From contig CP136069.1 in NCBI GenBank assembly GCA_032622095.1, positions 7,456,036 to 7,520,035 of the forward strand: DNA of 64,000 bases. Direction: 5' to 3'. Below, piece by piece: positions 1 to 10,360 of this stretch. Both the position numbers and the translations under genes were made by a program. The notes below the pieces were generated by a model. That model did not search any database and was not told the DNA's origin. It saw nothing but the letters and a program-made list of their open reading frames with translations. This DNA comes from Siphonodentalium dalli. Taxonomy: Eukaryota > Mollusca > Scaphopoda > Gadilida > Siphonodentaliidae. Every line of letters starts with the position of its first letter. Position 1 is the stretch's first letter.

Positions 1-908
1 CAGACATAACTGTTAAAGATGTTCTGCTGCTGTATACAACTACGACCATGGGCGTGCGACATATATGCATGTGACAATAAAGGACGCCTATCTGTCGTAT
101 ATCCACATGCCTGTGACATATGAATTTATGCATATAGTGTTATTTTTTTATTATTTTTTCATATATTATTTTTCTCCTACATCTACTGGTCATATTAAAG
201 GTACTCAATCCGATCAGACGGTCCCCATATCATCAAGATACAACAACAACAACATTTCTTCAAAATACGATTTAGTTATCAGAATCGATTAATTGCAACA
301 AAATAATGGTAACAACTTTCAGCTATGGTATCAAATTTCCCAAAGCGTGTTATTTATCAACATTTTGTTCAACGAAATATGGCCGTATTATCACTTGAAT
401 ATCACGAAATTTGGCCGAGATACCAATTATAGTTCCTTAGATAAATAGTTTTTTTTGTGTCTCCTGAACAATTTGATTTTCCTGAGGTACGATCCTTTAT
501 AACCCCACCGACGTTATGTATTGTTTGTAAATCACTCTCCATAGTGGAGGTCAATAAAGAAATAAATAAAAATTAAATGCTAATTCTGATACGCAACAGT
601 TCTGCGCTGTCATTAGAATATGAACAATAAATGTAACACCAACATGCGCGATAACGGTGCGCTACTGGCCAAAACACCAGCTGACTTGGAAGTCCTAACT
701 AGCATAGTATGTAATGCATCATGTAAAGACCAATTTTCAATGAAATAAAAACTTTCTTTCACTGTCCTTCAAGTTGGTGAACATTAAATGTGAGTCACCC
801 CTGTGTGCTTGCCTTGATGACTGATTGAAATGCTATACGCAAAGGAGTCATTTAAGCATACTGATGCTGGTAAAGAAATTAAGAAATTATTAAATAAATA
901 AACGAGGG
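1..908. repeat. Truncated TTAA-AGGTACTC element, then unannotated DNA
   Basis: Bases 1-193 hold nothing I recognise. From the TTAA at about 194 to about 480 the sequence matches the left part of the TTAA-AGGTACTC family, whose full foldback form is at 909-1396; the right end is missing. Bases 490-575, with an 'aataaagaaataaataaa' tail, look like the 3' end of a non-LTR retrotransposon, but no coding sequence is attached. Bases 576-908 are unassigned. Confidence 0.5.
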
Positions 909-1396
909 TTAAAGGTACTCAATCCGATAAAACTCCTCTCAATTACTATTTCAATGGCTTCGGGGGTCAAAAATATTTGATTCGAGTCGAGGAAGTCACC
1001 CATCAAAGCTCAGATTTGTTAGATATCGATTTTAGAAATCTATTATTTTTCATTATCGGGAATTCTTTCTGGCCCAGAAGACAGTCAAAATTTCGTTATT
1101 ATTACCACTTGATTATAGAGTTATCCATCCTTGTCTGTTTGAATAGAGTTTTGGCGTAAAATCTCGAGCAGGTTACCAAATTGACGACAGTTATTAGTAC
1201 TCATCTCGAGCAATTAACAAATTTCAAAAATCAATATATAATAACTCTTGAGCTTTGTTTGATGGGTTCCTCGACTCGAATCAAATATTTTTTACCCCCA
1301 AAGCCAAAGAAATAGTAATATAGGACCCTCTGATCGGATTGTTGTTGTTGGAATCTGTTGAGATGGGGACCCTCTGATCGGATTGAGTACCTTTAA
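909..1396. mobile_element. TTAA-AGGTACTC foldback MITE (piggyBac-like), complete
   Basis: Both ends carry TTAA (909-912 and 1393-1396). The inverted termini begin AGGTACTCAATCCGAT. Inner inverted arms of about 150 bp include the motif 'GATTCGAGTCGAGGAA' and its complement. There is no transposase ORF. A TTAA duplication is diagnostic of piggyBac-type transposition. The assignment is inference from termini only. Confidence 0.7.
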
Positions 1397-1405
1397 ACAA
1401 ACTTT

Positions 1406-1860
1406 TTTCTTTCAAAAAGGTAGTAAATGTTTTCTCCTGTTCTGAGCCTAATTGACAGTATAAGCTATCTGCAGAGTGCAGACGTTACTCTCCACTGTAG
1501 ATCCATAACTCCATGCACAGTGCTGACAATCCGAGCCAAAACACTACCAAATACAAACACCTTGTAAAAAGTTATACGTTATACTATATGCGGATTCAGA
1601 CATCTCTCTTTAACCCATTCGACGTTCGAATGGTTTAAAATAAAAATAAACTATCTTTCACTGTTGGTGGTGAACATTAAATTCAAAAAGGTGGTAAGTG
1701 TTTTCTCCTGTTTTGAGCCTATACTTGACAGTATAATGACAGTATAAGCTATCTGCACAGTACAGAAGTTACTCTCCATTGTAGATCCATAACTCCATGC
1801 ATAATGATTTGAAGCCACTGACAATCCGAGCCAAAAATACTGTCTAACACAAACACAGAA
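1406..1860. repeat. Direct duplication of a ~170-bp segment
   Basis: Bases about 1406-1575 and 1681-1860 are diverged copies of one another, sharing 'gtagatccataactccatgc' and 'tgacaatccgagccaaaa'. The sequence at about 740-790 resembles the spacer at 1640-1680. No function is recognised. Short reverse-strand ORFs here do not look coding. Confidence 0.65.
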
Positions 1861-2099
1861 CAAAATGAGTTATCCCCTATCACTTCTTTTCAAATGTAGC
1901 AAACTAGCAAACCGTTGTAACTCACTGAATTCTACATGGAATTGATCTATTGAACCTAAGAAAATAGGATATAGAAGAATTATATAAATAACTCAGTCCT
2001 CAGACAAACACTGAGACGACTACCAGATAGAACAGCAAATGTCGCCATATATTTGCATTAACCCAGGGAGTTATTGGTCTTAAAATGCTAACAGTTATT

Positions 2100-2215
2100 A
2101 TTAACATAGCAGATTCTGATAACTGAAGCGGCATTTAAAAAAAAATAAAATGTTGTTGTTGGAATCTGATGATATGGGGACCACCGAAACGGATTGAGTA
2201 CCTTTAAATATGATA
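2100..2215. repeat. TTAA-AGGTACTC family fragment (right end)
   Basis: The segment ends in 'ggattgagtacctttaa', the right terminus of the family. It carries only the end module with 'tgttgttgttggaatctg'. The surrounding bases 1861-2099 and 2216-2484 hold nothing I recognise. Confidence 0.55.
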
Positions 2216-2484
2216 AAATTGCAAGATAACTCTGCAACGAACCACATCTTATACGAAAATCCTCCAAACATTCTCCCATGGCAACAAGAAAGGCAGTGAT
2301 CAAAGAGTGGCTCATCACTGAAATTTACCATCATATAATTTATGGGGTCACTCTCACACACAAAAGTGTTGCAGGGTACTTTGTAGCCTATAGGAATTGA
2401 AGGATCTATATAGTTAGTATCAGTTATCAGTCAAGTACAGTTGAAATAATATGATTGTAATTGAGAAAATACTAGTTGAACATA

Positions 2485-2738
2485 CAAGCCTTGAAATAGT
2501 GTGTCTGTCATTTGCAGAATGAGGTCCCCAGAGGGTGAATTTAGTAATGCTACCCCGCATAGCGGGCTAGCATCACCAAATTCACCCTCTGGGGACCTCA
2601 TTCTGCTTACACCTCAGCATAATGAGGTTCCCAGAGGGTGAATTTGGTGATGCTAGCCCACTATAAGGGGTAGCATCACTAAATTCACCCTCTGGGAACC
2701 TCATTCTGCAAATGACAGACACCCTATTTCAAGGCTTG
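2485..2738. mobile_element. GAGGTCCCC double-hairpin MITE, complete copy
   Basis: The termini are inverted: CAAGCCTTGAAATAG at the left and its near-complement at the right. Inside are two consecutive hairpins, each built from 'gaggtccccagagggtgaat' and its inverse, separated by a spacer containing 'cacctcagca'. Very similar copies occur at 17785-18031 and 31106-31360, so this subfamily looks young. No coding capacity. Confidence 0.8.
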
Positions 2739-2839
2739 TATACATAGTAGATGATATATAGTTGAAAACATATCCAGAGAGTCTAGTTAGTAAATATCAG
2801 ATATATATCCTGATTTTTGTAGATGATTGGCCGCCAAAT

Positions 2840-3202
2840 TAATAATAAGAGACAAGAAATTTTATTGTGTAATTGTGTCACAAGTAAACGTTAATTTGAC
2901 TCAGTATCGCTTATAACTATATAATAAAACAATACAAACAATCGATCTGGGACATTGACGTTCGGAGCATAGCTATGGGAACACCCTAATGATCGCTATA
3001 TGGTGTCGCCTGAATGGTCTGTTCTAAAATAGAATAATAAAGTGGCCCACTTAATCATCGCATTTTATAATAAAATATTCGAAATAAAATAAATATTAAT
3101 TGATAGAAGCATTTCTGGACATGGGTCTTTAATTCATATTTATTATTTTATACCCATGAAACTATTTCATAAGTGTTATATGAACAGATAATCCATCTTT
3201 AA
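2840..3202. repeat. TTAA-AGGTGGATT family fragment
   Basis: This is a diverged direct match to 43860-44206, sharing 'attaattgatagaagc' and 'gataatccatctttaa'. The right TTAA end is present at 3199-3202 and the left arm is missing. Bases 3203-4033 show nothing recognisable; the last few hundred bases should contain the Acinus promoter and 5' UTR. Confidence 0.6.
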
Positions 3203-4033
3203 CCTTGTATACTCATTTTATAATTAATTAACTCACGTTTAATATTTATTTTAACCCACATGTGCATGGGTTGCTCAGCATATAATAAAAAGAGGGGTGT
3301 CTTGAACAATATCGTATACCTGCTACCAACGTACGCGGAGGCTTGTTCAGGTTAAACTGAGGCATTTCCATTTAAGAGTACATAATTCCTAGTCATCTGT
3401 GTTTTTAAAGCAATATAGATGCATGTTGTTATTCGAATTTAACCAAACTGAAACAGCACACACGTGATATGCCCGTAATCATGTGTCGATTGGATCTAGA
3501 TGTCTAATTTAATTTGTTGATATATAATATATTGCATATTGACTCACTCAGTGGCATGCATGTAACATGCAAATGGTTGTACGTATGTTTAATAACACTG
3601 CTGCATGTACCAACATTCGTGGCATATCCAGCGGCTCCCATAGTGAAGGCACCATACATTGTATCAACTACATCCCTAAATGTGCTGCATATATATATGC
3701 CGCATATGTGTATATGTAACACGCATATGGTCGGATAATGCACGGTATGGCTTATGCACAAGTGTACTAACATCTAAATTAATGACCGCGGAGTGAACAA
3801 TGAATAGCTAGGTTAAATATTCGTCATAGCATACATCCAATAGTATTCCATTCGTTACGGTCAAGCTGAAACTGAATTACGATCAATACCCTTTCACATT
3901 ACAAATTTTGGCCTAATGTCATTAAATTTGGGCCCACAAATAATATTTCAATGCCCCTCAACGTCCTTCAGAAGTCGTCACTGAGAGATACCAAGATTCT
4001 AAAAAATTGTAAAATTTGCCCAACAAAAGAAAA

Positions 4034-6379
4034 ATGGCGGACGGCAACGAGTTCACTCTGCGCGGAAAACCAATTGAGAAATACCGTGTTACTGACCTGA
4101 GAGACGAATGCGACAACAGAAATCTCCTCAAAACTGGTAACAAAAAGGATCTCATCCAGAGGATTTGTGAAGATATACAGGCTGAACAATCTAGAGAGAA
4201 AACCACGCCTGAATTGCCAGCATCTCGGGAAATGAAAAAATCAAGATCACGGTCTGTATCAAGTTCATCGAGATCGTCACGTTCTTCTGGCGAAGGTAAT
4301 CGTAAAAAGAATGGAAGATTATCAAAGTCTAGATCAAGTTCGAGGTCCAGATCACGTTCAAGATCACGTTCAAGATCAAGTACTGCGTCTTCAAGATCCA
4401 GCTCAGCATCAGATTATCACTCAACAGAAAAGAAATCTGAAGTGCAGAGAAAGAGAGAACGCTCACATTCGTCCTCTAGTGATAGCTCCAGGGACAGGTC
4501 TAACAACAAATCATCGCCACATGCACGCTCCAGGGACAGGGCCAACTCTAAATCATCGCCACATGCACGCTCCAGGGACAGGGCCAACTCTAAATCATCG
4601 CCACGTGCTCGCACCTATTCAGGATCATCACCTCATCGCAAGTCTCAATCAAAATCCCCACCACCGTCAGTAAAGTTGGAACAGATTCAACAAGATTCTC
4701 CTTCATCAACAATGAATCATGAACATGAAACCTCAATGCAGTCTATAGATGAGACACCAAATACCCAGAATGATAAATTAGATAGAAGCGGGACATCGAT
4801 GGAAGTGGAAGAAAGTGACTATAAAGCTGATACTGAAAGAACTGATGACAGTGAATATCAAACTCCAATTAAGTTTAATTCACAGAATGCTGCCGATAAA
4901 TCAGATGATATTGGTAATAAACTTGTTTCTTCAAGCAACACAATGGGTGGAAGAGCAGATGAAAATCAAATAAATAATGAAACAACAGAAAATAGAGAAA
5001 AACCCATCAAGAAGAGAAAGTGGGGATCTTCTTCTTCTAAAATAACAAAAAGAAATCCAAGTCTAGAAATTTCTACTGATTCGCTGAAAAGTTTAATACC
5101 AGAGATGAAACCTTTATCAATGCCCACTATTACTCAGAGTAGTGAAGAGAATGTTTCTGAAGGTGAAATTGAAGATCCAGGTGCCGGTGGGGACACAAGA
5201 AATGTTAAAGTGCGGCGCACTGTAGTATCCCGAGATGATTCAGATCATGGAAACATAGTTCTAGATAAAAACACAGACACTATCACAGATACAGAATCTG
5301 GTGAAATAACCGAACCACCAAAAGAAAGGAAACAAGAAATAAAGAAGCCAAAGCCACTAATCGAAACTGAAGAACCACAGGCAGCAGATAGGGAGCCGTC
5401 ACCGGCCAAGAATCCAGCTAATAATACTATTCATATCTCTGGACTAACTAGACCTTTTACGGTAGGACAGCTAAAAGAGCTGGTGAAAAAGATTGGTGAA
5501 ATTGATGAAGCTTCATTCTGGATTGATAAAATAAAGTCTCATTGTTATATTTCATTTTTAAATGAAGATGATGCAAAAGCAGCAAGGGAAGCTCTTCATG
5601 GGACAAGGTGGCCAACATCTAACCCTAAGAAATTGAGAGTAGACTTTGCTACGCCAGATGACGTGGAGTCGCACAGAGCTCATGATACCGGTCCAGCTGA
5701 ATTCAACAAGAAAGAAACACGAGAAGAATCAAGAAAGCGACGAGCTTCTGAAAGAGAGAAGAGACACAAAGAAAAAGAAGAGAAACAGAAGGAAAGAGAG
5801 AAGGAAATTAAAAAATCACCTGTATCAAAGCCTATACGAGAATGGGATCGTGACAAGATTCGACAGAGGTCTCTGACAAGATCAAGGTCAAGATCCCCTC
5901 ATCATCGACGTCATATAAAGGAAGCAAAGCCCGAAAGAAACCATGAAAAGGAACATGAGAGAGAGAGCATTGGAGATGATTCTAGAAAGGAACGAAAAGA
6001 AAAAGAAAAACCTGAGAAAAAAGTTGAAGACGCTCCTGCCAAACTCCTGGATGATTTGTTTAGGAAAACAAAGGCTACACCTTGTATTTATTGGCTTCCT
6101 TTGTCTGACGCAGAAGTTGATGAAAGAATTCGGATGAGGAAAGCAAGGCTAGAAGAGCGGGATAAAATAAGGCGTGAATTAGATCAAAAAGAGGCAGCTG
6201 AAATGAGAAAGAGACGTTATTCAAGTCCAGACCGAAGGGAACAAGTACGAGGGAGGAATCTTATTGATAATAGGAACAGAGAAAAGAAGAGAAGTCCTGA
6301 TCATCACCGCCGAAATGACAGAGACAATCGCCGACAAGATGATAGCCGAGATTCAGGAAATAGGAATCGCTCTGGCTGA
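4034..6379 (+). CDS. ACIN1: Acinus (ASAP/exon-junction splicing factor), single open exon
   Basis: A 781-residue homologue of Acinus. Acinus forms the ASAP complex with RNPS1 and SAP18 on the exon-junction complex, and acts in nuclear pre-mRNA splicing and apoptotic chromatin condensation. Domains seen: SAP DNA-binding domain at about 14-48 (YRVTDLRDECDNRNL); an RS-rich region at about 70-210 containing a 14-residue tandem repeat (SPHARSRDRAN) near 159-190; an acidic, low-complexity middle; an RRM-like domain at about 464-540 (NTIHISGLTR to LRVDFATPDD); and the hallmark RNPS1-SAP18-binding motif at about 670-699 (LLDDLFRKTKATPCIYWLPL), followed by a basic RS/RD tail. I chose the ATG at 4034 because it sits in a strong context (aaaATGG); an upstream in-frame TTG at 4016 is not a plausible start. 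The length is close to the insect protein and shorter than vertebrate long isoforms. The whole CDS has no intron, which is unusual for this gene. Reading frame and domains are intact. Confidence 0.93.
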   Translation: MADGNEFTLRGKPIEKYRVTDLRDECDNRNLLKTGNKKDLIQRICEDIQAEQSREKTTPELPASREMKKSRSRSVSSSSRSSRSSGEGNRKKNGRLSKSRSSSRSRSRSRSRSRSSTASSRSSSASDYHSTEKKSEVQRKRERSHSSSSDSSRDRSNNKSSPHARSRDRANSKSSPHARSRDRANSKSSPRARTYSGSSPHRKSQSKSPPPSVKLEQIQQDSPSSTMNHEHETSMQSIDETPNTQNDKLDRSGTSMEVEESDYKADTERTDDSEYQTPIKFNSQNAADKSDDIGNKLVSSSNTMGGRADENQINNETTENREKPIKKRKWGSSSSKITKRNPSLEISTDSLKSLIPEMKPLSMPTITQSSEENVSEGEIEDPGAGGDTRNVKVRRTVVSRDDSDHGNIVLDKNTDTITDTESGEITEPPKERKQEIKKPKPLIETEEPQAADREPSPAKNPANNTIHISGLTRPFTVGQLKELVKKIGEIDEASFWIDKIKSHCYISFLNEDDAKAAREALHGTRWPTSNPKKLRVDFATPDDVESHRAHDTGPAEFNKKETREESRKRRASEREKRHKEKEEKQKEREKEIKKSPVSKPIREWDRDKIRQRSLTRSRSRSPHHRRHIKEAKPERNHEKEHERESIGDDSRKERKEKEKPEKKVEDAPAKLLDDLFRKTKATPCIYWLPLSDAEVDERIRMRKARLEERDKIRRELDQKEAAEMRKRRYSSPDRREQVRGRNLIDNRNREKKRSPDHHRRNDRDNRRQDDSRDSGNRNRSG

Positions 6380-6656
6380 TAGACTACTGAACTGATTATC
6401 ATGAATTTCATACAGAAAGGAACTATATTGGAAGTGTCGATCGATACAGGAGTGTTCACCTGTGTGTAGAACATGACTCAGCTGGGAATGATCAGCTGGG
6501 AACCGTCAGCAGTAATCATCAATTTCATCTTCATTTTTCATGGAAATATTTCCTACCTGTAAACAGATAAACAGTTTGTATCTTAGATGTACTCTGAGGT
6601 GCCAAATAATATTGATTGCCGATTAATAGTGAGAAAATAGTAGCGAAGTGCCAATT
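6380..6656 (+). other. Probable Acinus 3' UTR
   Basis: This non-coding stretch follows the TGA. It has no canonical AATAAA and no poly(A) tract before the first transposon-like sequence at about 6657. Either the 3' UTR runs into the inserted elements or a variant signal is used. The absence of a poly(A) tract gives no direct support for a recent retrocopy. Confidence 0.4.
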
Positions 6657-7580
6657 AACTGGCTTGCATGGTCAAGGTAAATATTGTTAGGCCAATGTAT
6701 TATCTTAGGCCAAAGCGAAAAATAGGTGTGTTTCCGATCCCATCCATAAAAAAAACAGGGGCGGGGGGGGTGGCTTTTCACTTTATTTTTTTTTTTCACT
6801 TTATTTTTTCGCGGGGAAATTCAATTATCATATTTGTGCTATCTTTCTAATAATTATGTCATTTATGAACTTATTGTGAAGGCTAACAATGTATGTACTG
6901 AATTTCAGTGCCTTGTATTTAATCTACATGTGCAAATTGTAAAGAACAGTTTATCTATTTCTTCATTTTTAGATCTTCCGGTAAATATACACTTCGGCTT
7001 CCGTTCGGTAAATTACCGTAGGCCTATATCATCCGGTTGTTACAGTCCGTTCTTTTCAGACACCGTTGGAAGTTTTGGGACAGATGTATTCTTTGCGATT
7101 GCGTTCGCGTAAATATTGTGTAGCATTATTTTGCCGGTATATTTGGGCATGTTGTTAATGTTAGTTGACGTACATTAATAATGCGGTCATAAACTCATCA
7201 CCCTAATGCCGCCATGGAGCTTCATTTTACAGTGTGTCTGAAAACCACGTGCGCGTTTGTTTTTGTTTACAATCTGTTGCTATATCGGTCACAACACAGA
7301 ATTTTATTGTCAGTGGGTCGATTTAATAACCAAATAAGGAGACAATTTTAGTATGCTTGTTTATGTGAGAGGTCTATATATAACAATATAAATAGTGTAG
7401 TATTAATTCACGTGGAAATAGTAAATACATCGTATTTTATTTTTCGGGATTTGGAAAATAAATAAAGTGAGTTTCGTCGGGGGGTTTTGAGGTGGGGCGG
7501 GCGGGGGAGTGGAAACATGCCTATTTTTCGCTTTGGCCTTATATATGCTAGGCTCCCTATGTAATTTATGTTTCTCCCTT
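6657..7580. repeat. Truncated CCCTTTCATG-type element carrying the hairpin module, split by an insertion
   Basis: 'ggtcaaggtaaatattgtta' followed by 'ggccaatgtattatctta' matches the internal part of the elements at 14910-15128 and 19152-19402. The match resumes after 7538 with 'tatatgctaggctccctatg'. The interruption is the 6708-7538 element. Confidence 0.6.
6708..7538. mobile_element. PIF/Harbinger-like non-autonomous element with TTA duplication
   Basis: The inverted ends are GGCCAAAGCGAAAAATAGG and complement. TTA flanks both sides (6705-6707 and 7539-7541). Flank and host join to restore the hairpin sequence 'tcTTAtatatg', which confirms the borders. G-rich runs lie just inside both ends. 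No transposase ORF is seen. A 3-bp TWA duplication with GG-starting ends fits PIF/Harbinger; this is inference. Confidence 0.7.
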
Positions 7581-7809
7581 GATGTGAATTTCAAAATGGC
7601 AGAGGGACTGCACTGGTCTGTCATTATGCCACATTTACCACTAAGTACAGAGTGTTAGATCACCAGAGCCACCTTCTACTATTAGTCTACATTAATATCG
7701 GAATACTGCTTCAAATGTGTACCGATAATAGACCATTCCGTTTATAACTAAATCAGATTAGGAGGATAATATATAATAATAATTGAAGTTAACCCTTTAA
7801 TAATTGAAG
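7542..7809. other. No recognised gene
   Basis: This is the residue of the interrupted element plus anonymous AT-rich sequence. It includes a small direct duplication of 'taattgaagttaaccc' at 7780-7820. Confidence 0.4.
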
Positions 7810-8428
7810 TTAACCCTTTCATGGTGGGAGCTGCACTGGTGCCGCTTTGAAGATCCTGTACCAGTGTGTTCTCTTAGTGAACGTTCAGACAACCACGATT
7901 CAATCGTAAGTGGAGGAATCGGGCCTGACGAGATCGTGGATAGTTTGTTCAGACGATTGCGATGTCGTCGTTCATTTAGTATGATATCGTAGGTTGTTCC
8001 TAAAGCATGTGATTGACTTCCCTACGGTCATACCCAGATACGATTTTTACATACACATGACTGCGATTACGTCGCAATTGGAGGTAACCAAGGATACGCC
8101 ACGATTTCGCATCTAAAATAAAACAGTGCTTGATATTATTTTTTTTACCTACGATTTTGACGTGAGCATGCGCAGTCCAACTACGACGGAAATCTTTCCA
8201 CTTACGATTGTATCGTGGTCGTCTGAACGTTCACTTACATGTAGATACATGTATGCAAGTATCCCATAGGGAGCCTCGCATATATAAGAGAATGTACTGA
8301 CTTACGAGGTCCAGGTAAATATTGTTTCGCCAATGCATTCTCTTATATTGGGTGCCTCGAATATAGAAGAGAATGCATTGGCACAGGATTTTCTAAAAAT
8401 TTCAGGAAGCCTGTCATGAAAGGTTTAA
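7810..8428. mobile_element. TTAA-CCCTTTCATG element with hairpin modules
   Basis: TTAA is present at 7810-7813 and 8425-8428, with inverted ends CCCTTTCATG and CATGAAAGG. It contains degenerate copies of the CCAATGCATTCTC hairpin and is interrupted by the 7877-8234 insertion. Similar elements are at 14910-15128, 19152-19402 and 59287-59446. Confidence 0.7.
7877..8234. mobile_element. TTA-flanked MITE with GTGAACGTTCAGAC ends, nested
   Basis: The inverted ends GTGAACGTTCAGAC and complement extend into 'aaccacgattcaatcgtaag', with the inner arm at 8195-8215. TTA lies on both sides (7874-7876 and 8235-8237). It sits inside the hairpin arm of the 7810-8428 element. No ORF of note. Confidence 0.7.
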
Positions 8429-8538
8429 TATTAATGTCCGTATTATTATTTTGCACCTCAAGAGTACATGTACATAGTTTTTTTGTGTGCAGATATGATA
8501 CCTATGTGAAATCATTCTTCTGCATCCTGCCGCTGTTA

Positions 8539-8755
8539 TACAATAATGCTCTAAGTAATCGACTTCTTAACCACAGCAGAATTATGGGTAACTTTTCAGG
8601 ATTTAGTCGGAAATATGGCTTGTTGCCATTCATAGGAAAGCTCTCCCCGGGAGCGTTCCGATGAATGGCAACAAGCCATATTTCCGACTAAATCCTGAAA
8701 AGTTACCCATAATTCTGCTGTGGTTAAGAAGTCGATTACTTAGAGCATTACTGTA
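8539..8755. mobile_element. CAGTAATGCCC palindromic MITE (Tc1/mariner-like)
   Basis: This is a nearly perfect palindrome of about 215 bp with TA at both ends. The arms run through 'agcagaattatgggtaactt' and 'ggaaatatggcttgttgcca' and their complements. The short ORFs seen here exist only because the arms lack stops. Sibling copies are at 8826-9052, 18812-19031, 22978-23165 and 49551-49740. Confidence 0.8.
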
Positions 8756-8825
8756 CATGACACATGTGACTGAACCTTCTGAGGCTGTTAATATGAGATG
8801 TAGTATCTTCTTCGTAACCATGGAC

Positions 8826-9052
8826 TACAGTAATGCCCTAAATAATCGACTCCTTAACCAGAGCAGAATTATGGGTAATTTTTCAGGATTTAGTGTCAGA
8901 AATACACATGTATGGCTTGTTGCCATTCATCGGAAAGCTCTCAGTGAGAGCTTTCCAATCAATGGCAACAAGCCATATTTCCGACTAAATCATAAAAAAT
9001 TACCCATAATTCTGCTGTGATGAAGGAGTCGATTATTTAGGGCATTACTGTA
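8826..9052. mobile_element. CAGTAATGCCC palindromic MITE, second tandem copy
   Basis: TA flanks both ends (8826-8827, 9051-9052). It has the same arms as the copy 70 bp upstream but is more diverged at the loop, so the pair is two insertions rather than a fresh duplication. Confidence 0.8.
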
Positions 9053-9149
9053 TTTTTGTGGGAAACACTGTGAAATGAACATATCTTCAATTCAACACTC
9101 CTTATTTTTATACCTGCTTTTTTTCCATGAGACTCTGGAACCAACCAAG

Positions 9150-10360
9150 TCTGGGAATAGTGTGACTGAATTCTGCACAATGAGGTCCCCAGAGGCTGAA
9201 TTTAATTACGATATCCTGCACACTGACTAGCATAACTAAATTCACCCTGTGGGAACCTCATTCTGCTTTGGCCTTCCAGCCCTGGGAATTAGCCTAGGCA
9301 ATAGGCAATGTCTAGGTAAAAGCAGGCAAAATCGGTTTGCCTAGGCAATTATATTTCCAAGGTAAAACAAGTTCATTGGGTTACTAAAATTGATTTGTGT
9401 CCATCAGGAATAGAACCTCTTTAGCCAAACTGACTTCTTTAAATCACTCTTTACATATATTGTCCTACAATTGTTTCCATGGCACTGGGCCATTAACTAG
9501 CTACCCGGTATAAGGACACTTATTTTGGAGATGATTTGTGGAATTGTACATATATGTTGAGTAATGGTCTGGAAATAATGTTCCTCAAAATAACTAAGCA
9601 TTTCAGGTTATTATTGAATCATTGATTTGAGATGGCAATATTGTTGCAAAATTGCCTAGGTAAAATCTGTTTTCGCCTAAGCCGATTTCTTTCACCTAGG
9701 CAAATATATTGCCTAGGCAAATTTGTCTTAATTCCCAGGGCTGGCCTTCTCTTCTGGGAAGTACTGGAAAGTAATGTTTTTAGTTACTTTTTCCCTTCTG
9801 GGAAGTTTCTGTATCCCCTATTTTGCAGAAGATATAAAATGCATAATCAAGGTGACTGATGGATGTCATTGGATGAACTTAATCAACTTCAACGGGGATT
9901 TCAATCTGATCCCAGGTTTCCCATAGCAGCAGAGGCATAAGTAGAATGAGATCCCCAGAGGCAATGGGAGACCTACATGTAGGATAAGATTTAAGTTCCC
10001 CAGTTGAAGTTGGTGATATTCACCCATCAGTCACCTTGATTATGAATTTATATTTTCTGCAAATTAGGGGATATAGAAACTGAACAGAAGGGAAAAATTA
10101 ACTAAAACAATGTTAATTTGAGAGTAGAGATACTTCCCAGAGGATTGTGTTTCTACATGTATATCCCCTAATTTGCAGAAGATAAAATGCATAACCGAGG
10201 TGACGAATATGTGAACATCACCCACTTTAATCTGATCCTAGGTCTCCCATAGCCATAGAGGCCTAAAAAGAATCCCAGAGGGTAAATTTGGTGATGCTAG
10301 CCCACCTTGTGGACCTCATTCTGCAACTGTCAGACACACTATTTCCAGTCTCCCTCAAAT
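9150..10360. repeat. Long GAGGTCCCC-family composite element, interrupted
   Basis: The left part has 'aatgaggtccccagagg'. The middle carries an inverted pair around 'aagttggtgatattcaccc'. The right part ends in 'ctgcaactgtcagacacac'. It is a diverged long relative of the short double-hairpin elements, comparable with 15510-15925, 25780-26245 and 27795-28235. The 9277-9743 element is nested in it. Confidence 0.55.
9277..9743. mobile_element. Nested CAGCCCTGGG element with GCCTAGGC subterminal repeats
   Basis: The inverted ends are CAGCCCTGGGAATT and complement, flanked by the 6-bp direct repeat GCCTTC (9271-9276 and 9744-9749). Multiple GCCTAGGC palindromes lie near both ends. The homologous site at about 27906-27930 is unoccupied and reads continuously, which confirms the insertion. 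The superfamily is uncertain, possibly hAT-like. Confidence 0.65.

Noticed and set aside
4311-4673. Alternative 120-residue frame over the Acinus RS region
   Set aside because: Shadow of the RS-rich tandem repeats in another frame.
8661-9020. 119-residue frame spanning two MITEs
   Set aside because: It is made from the arms of two CAGTAATGCCC palindromes; the same peptide appears at every copy.
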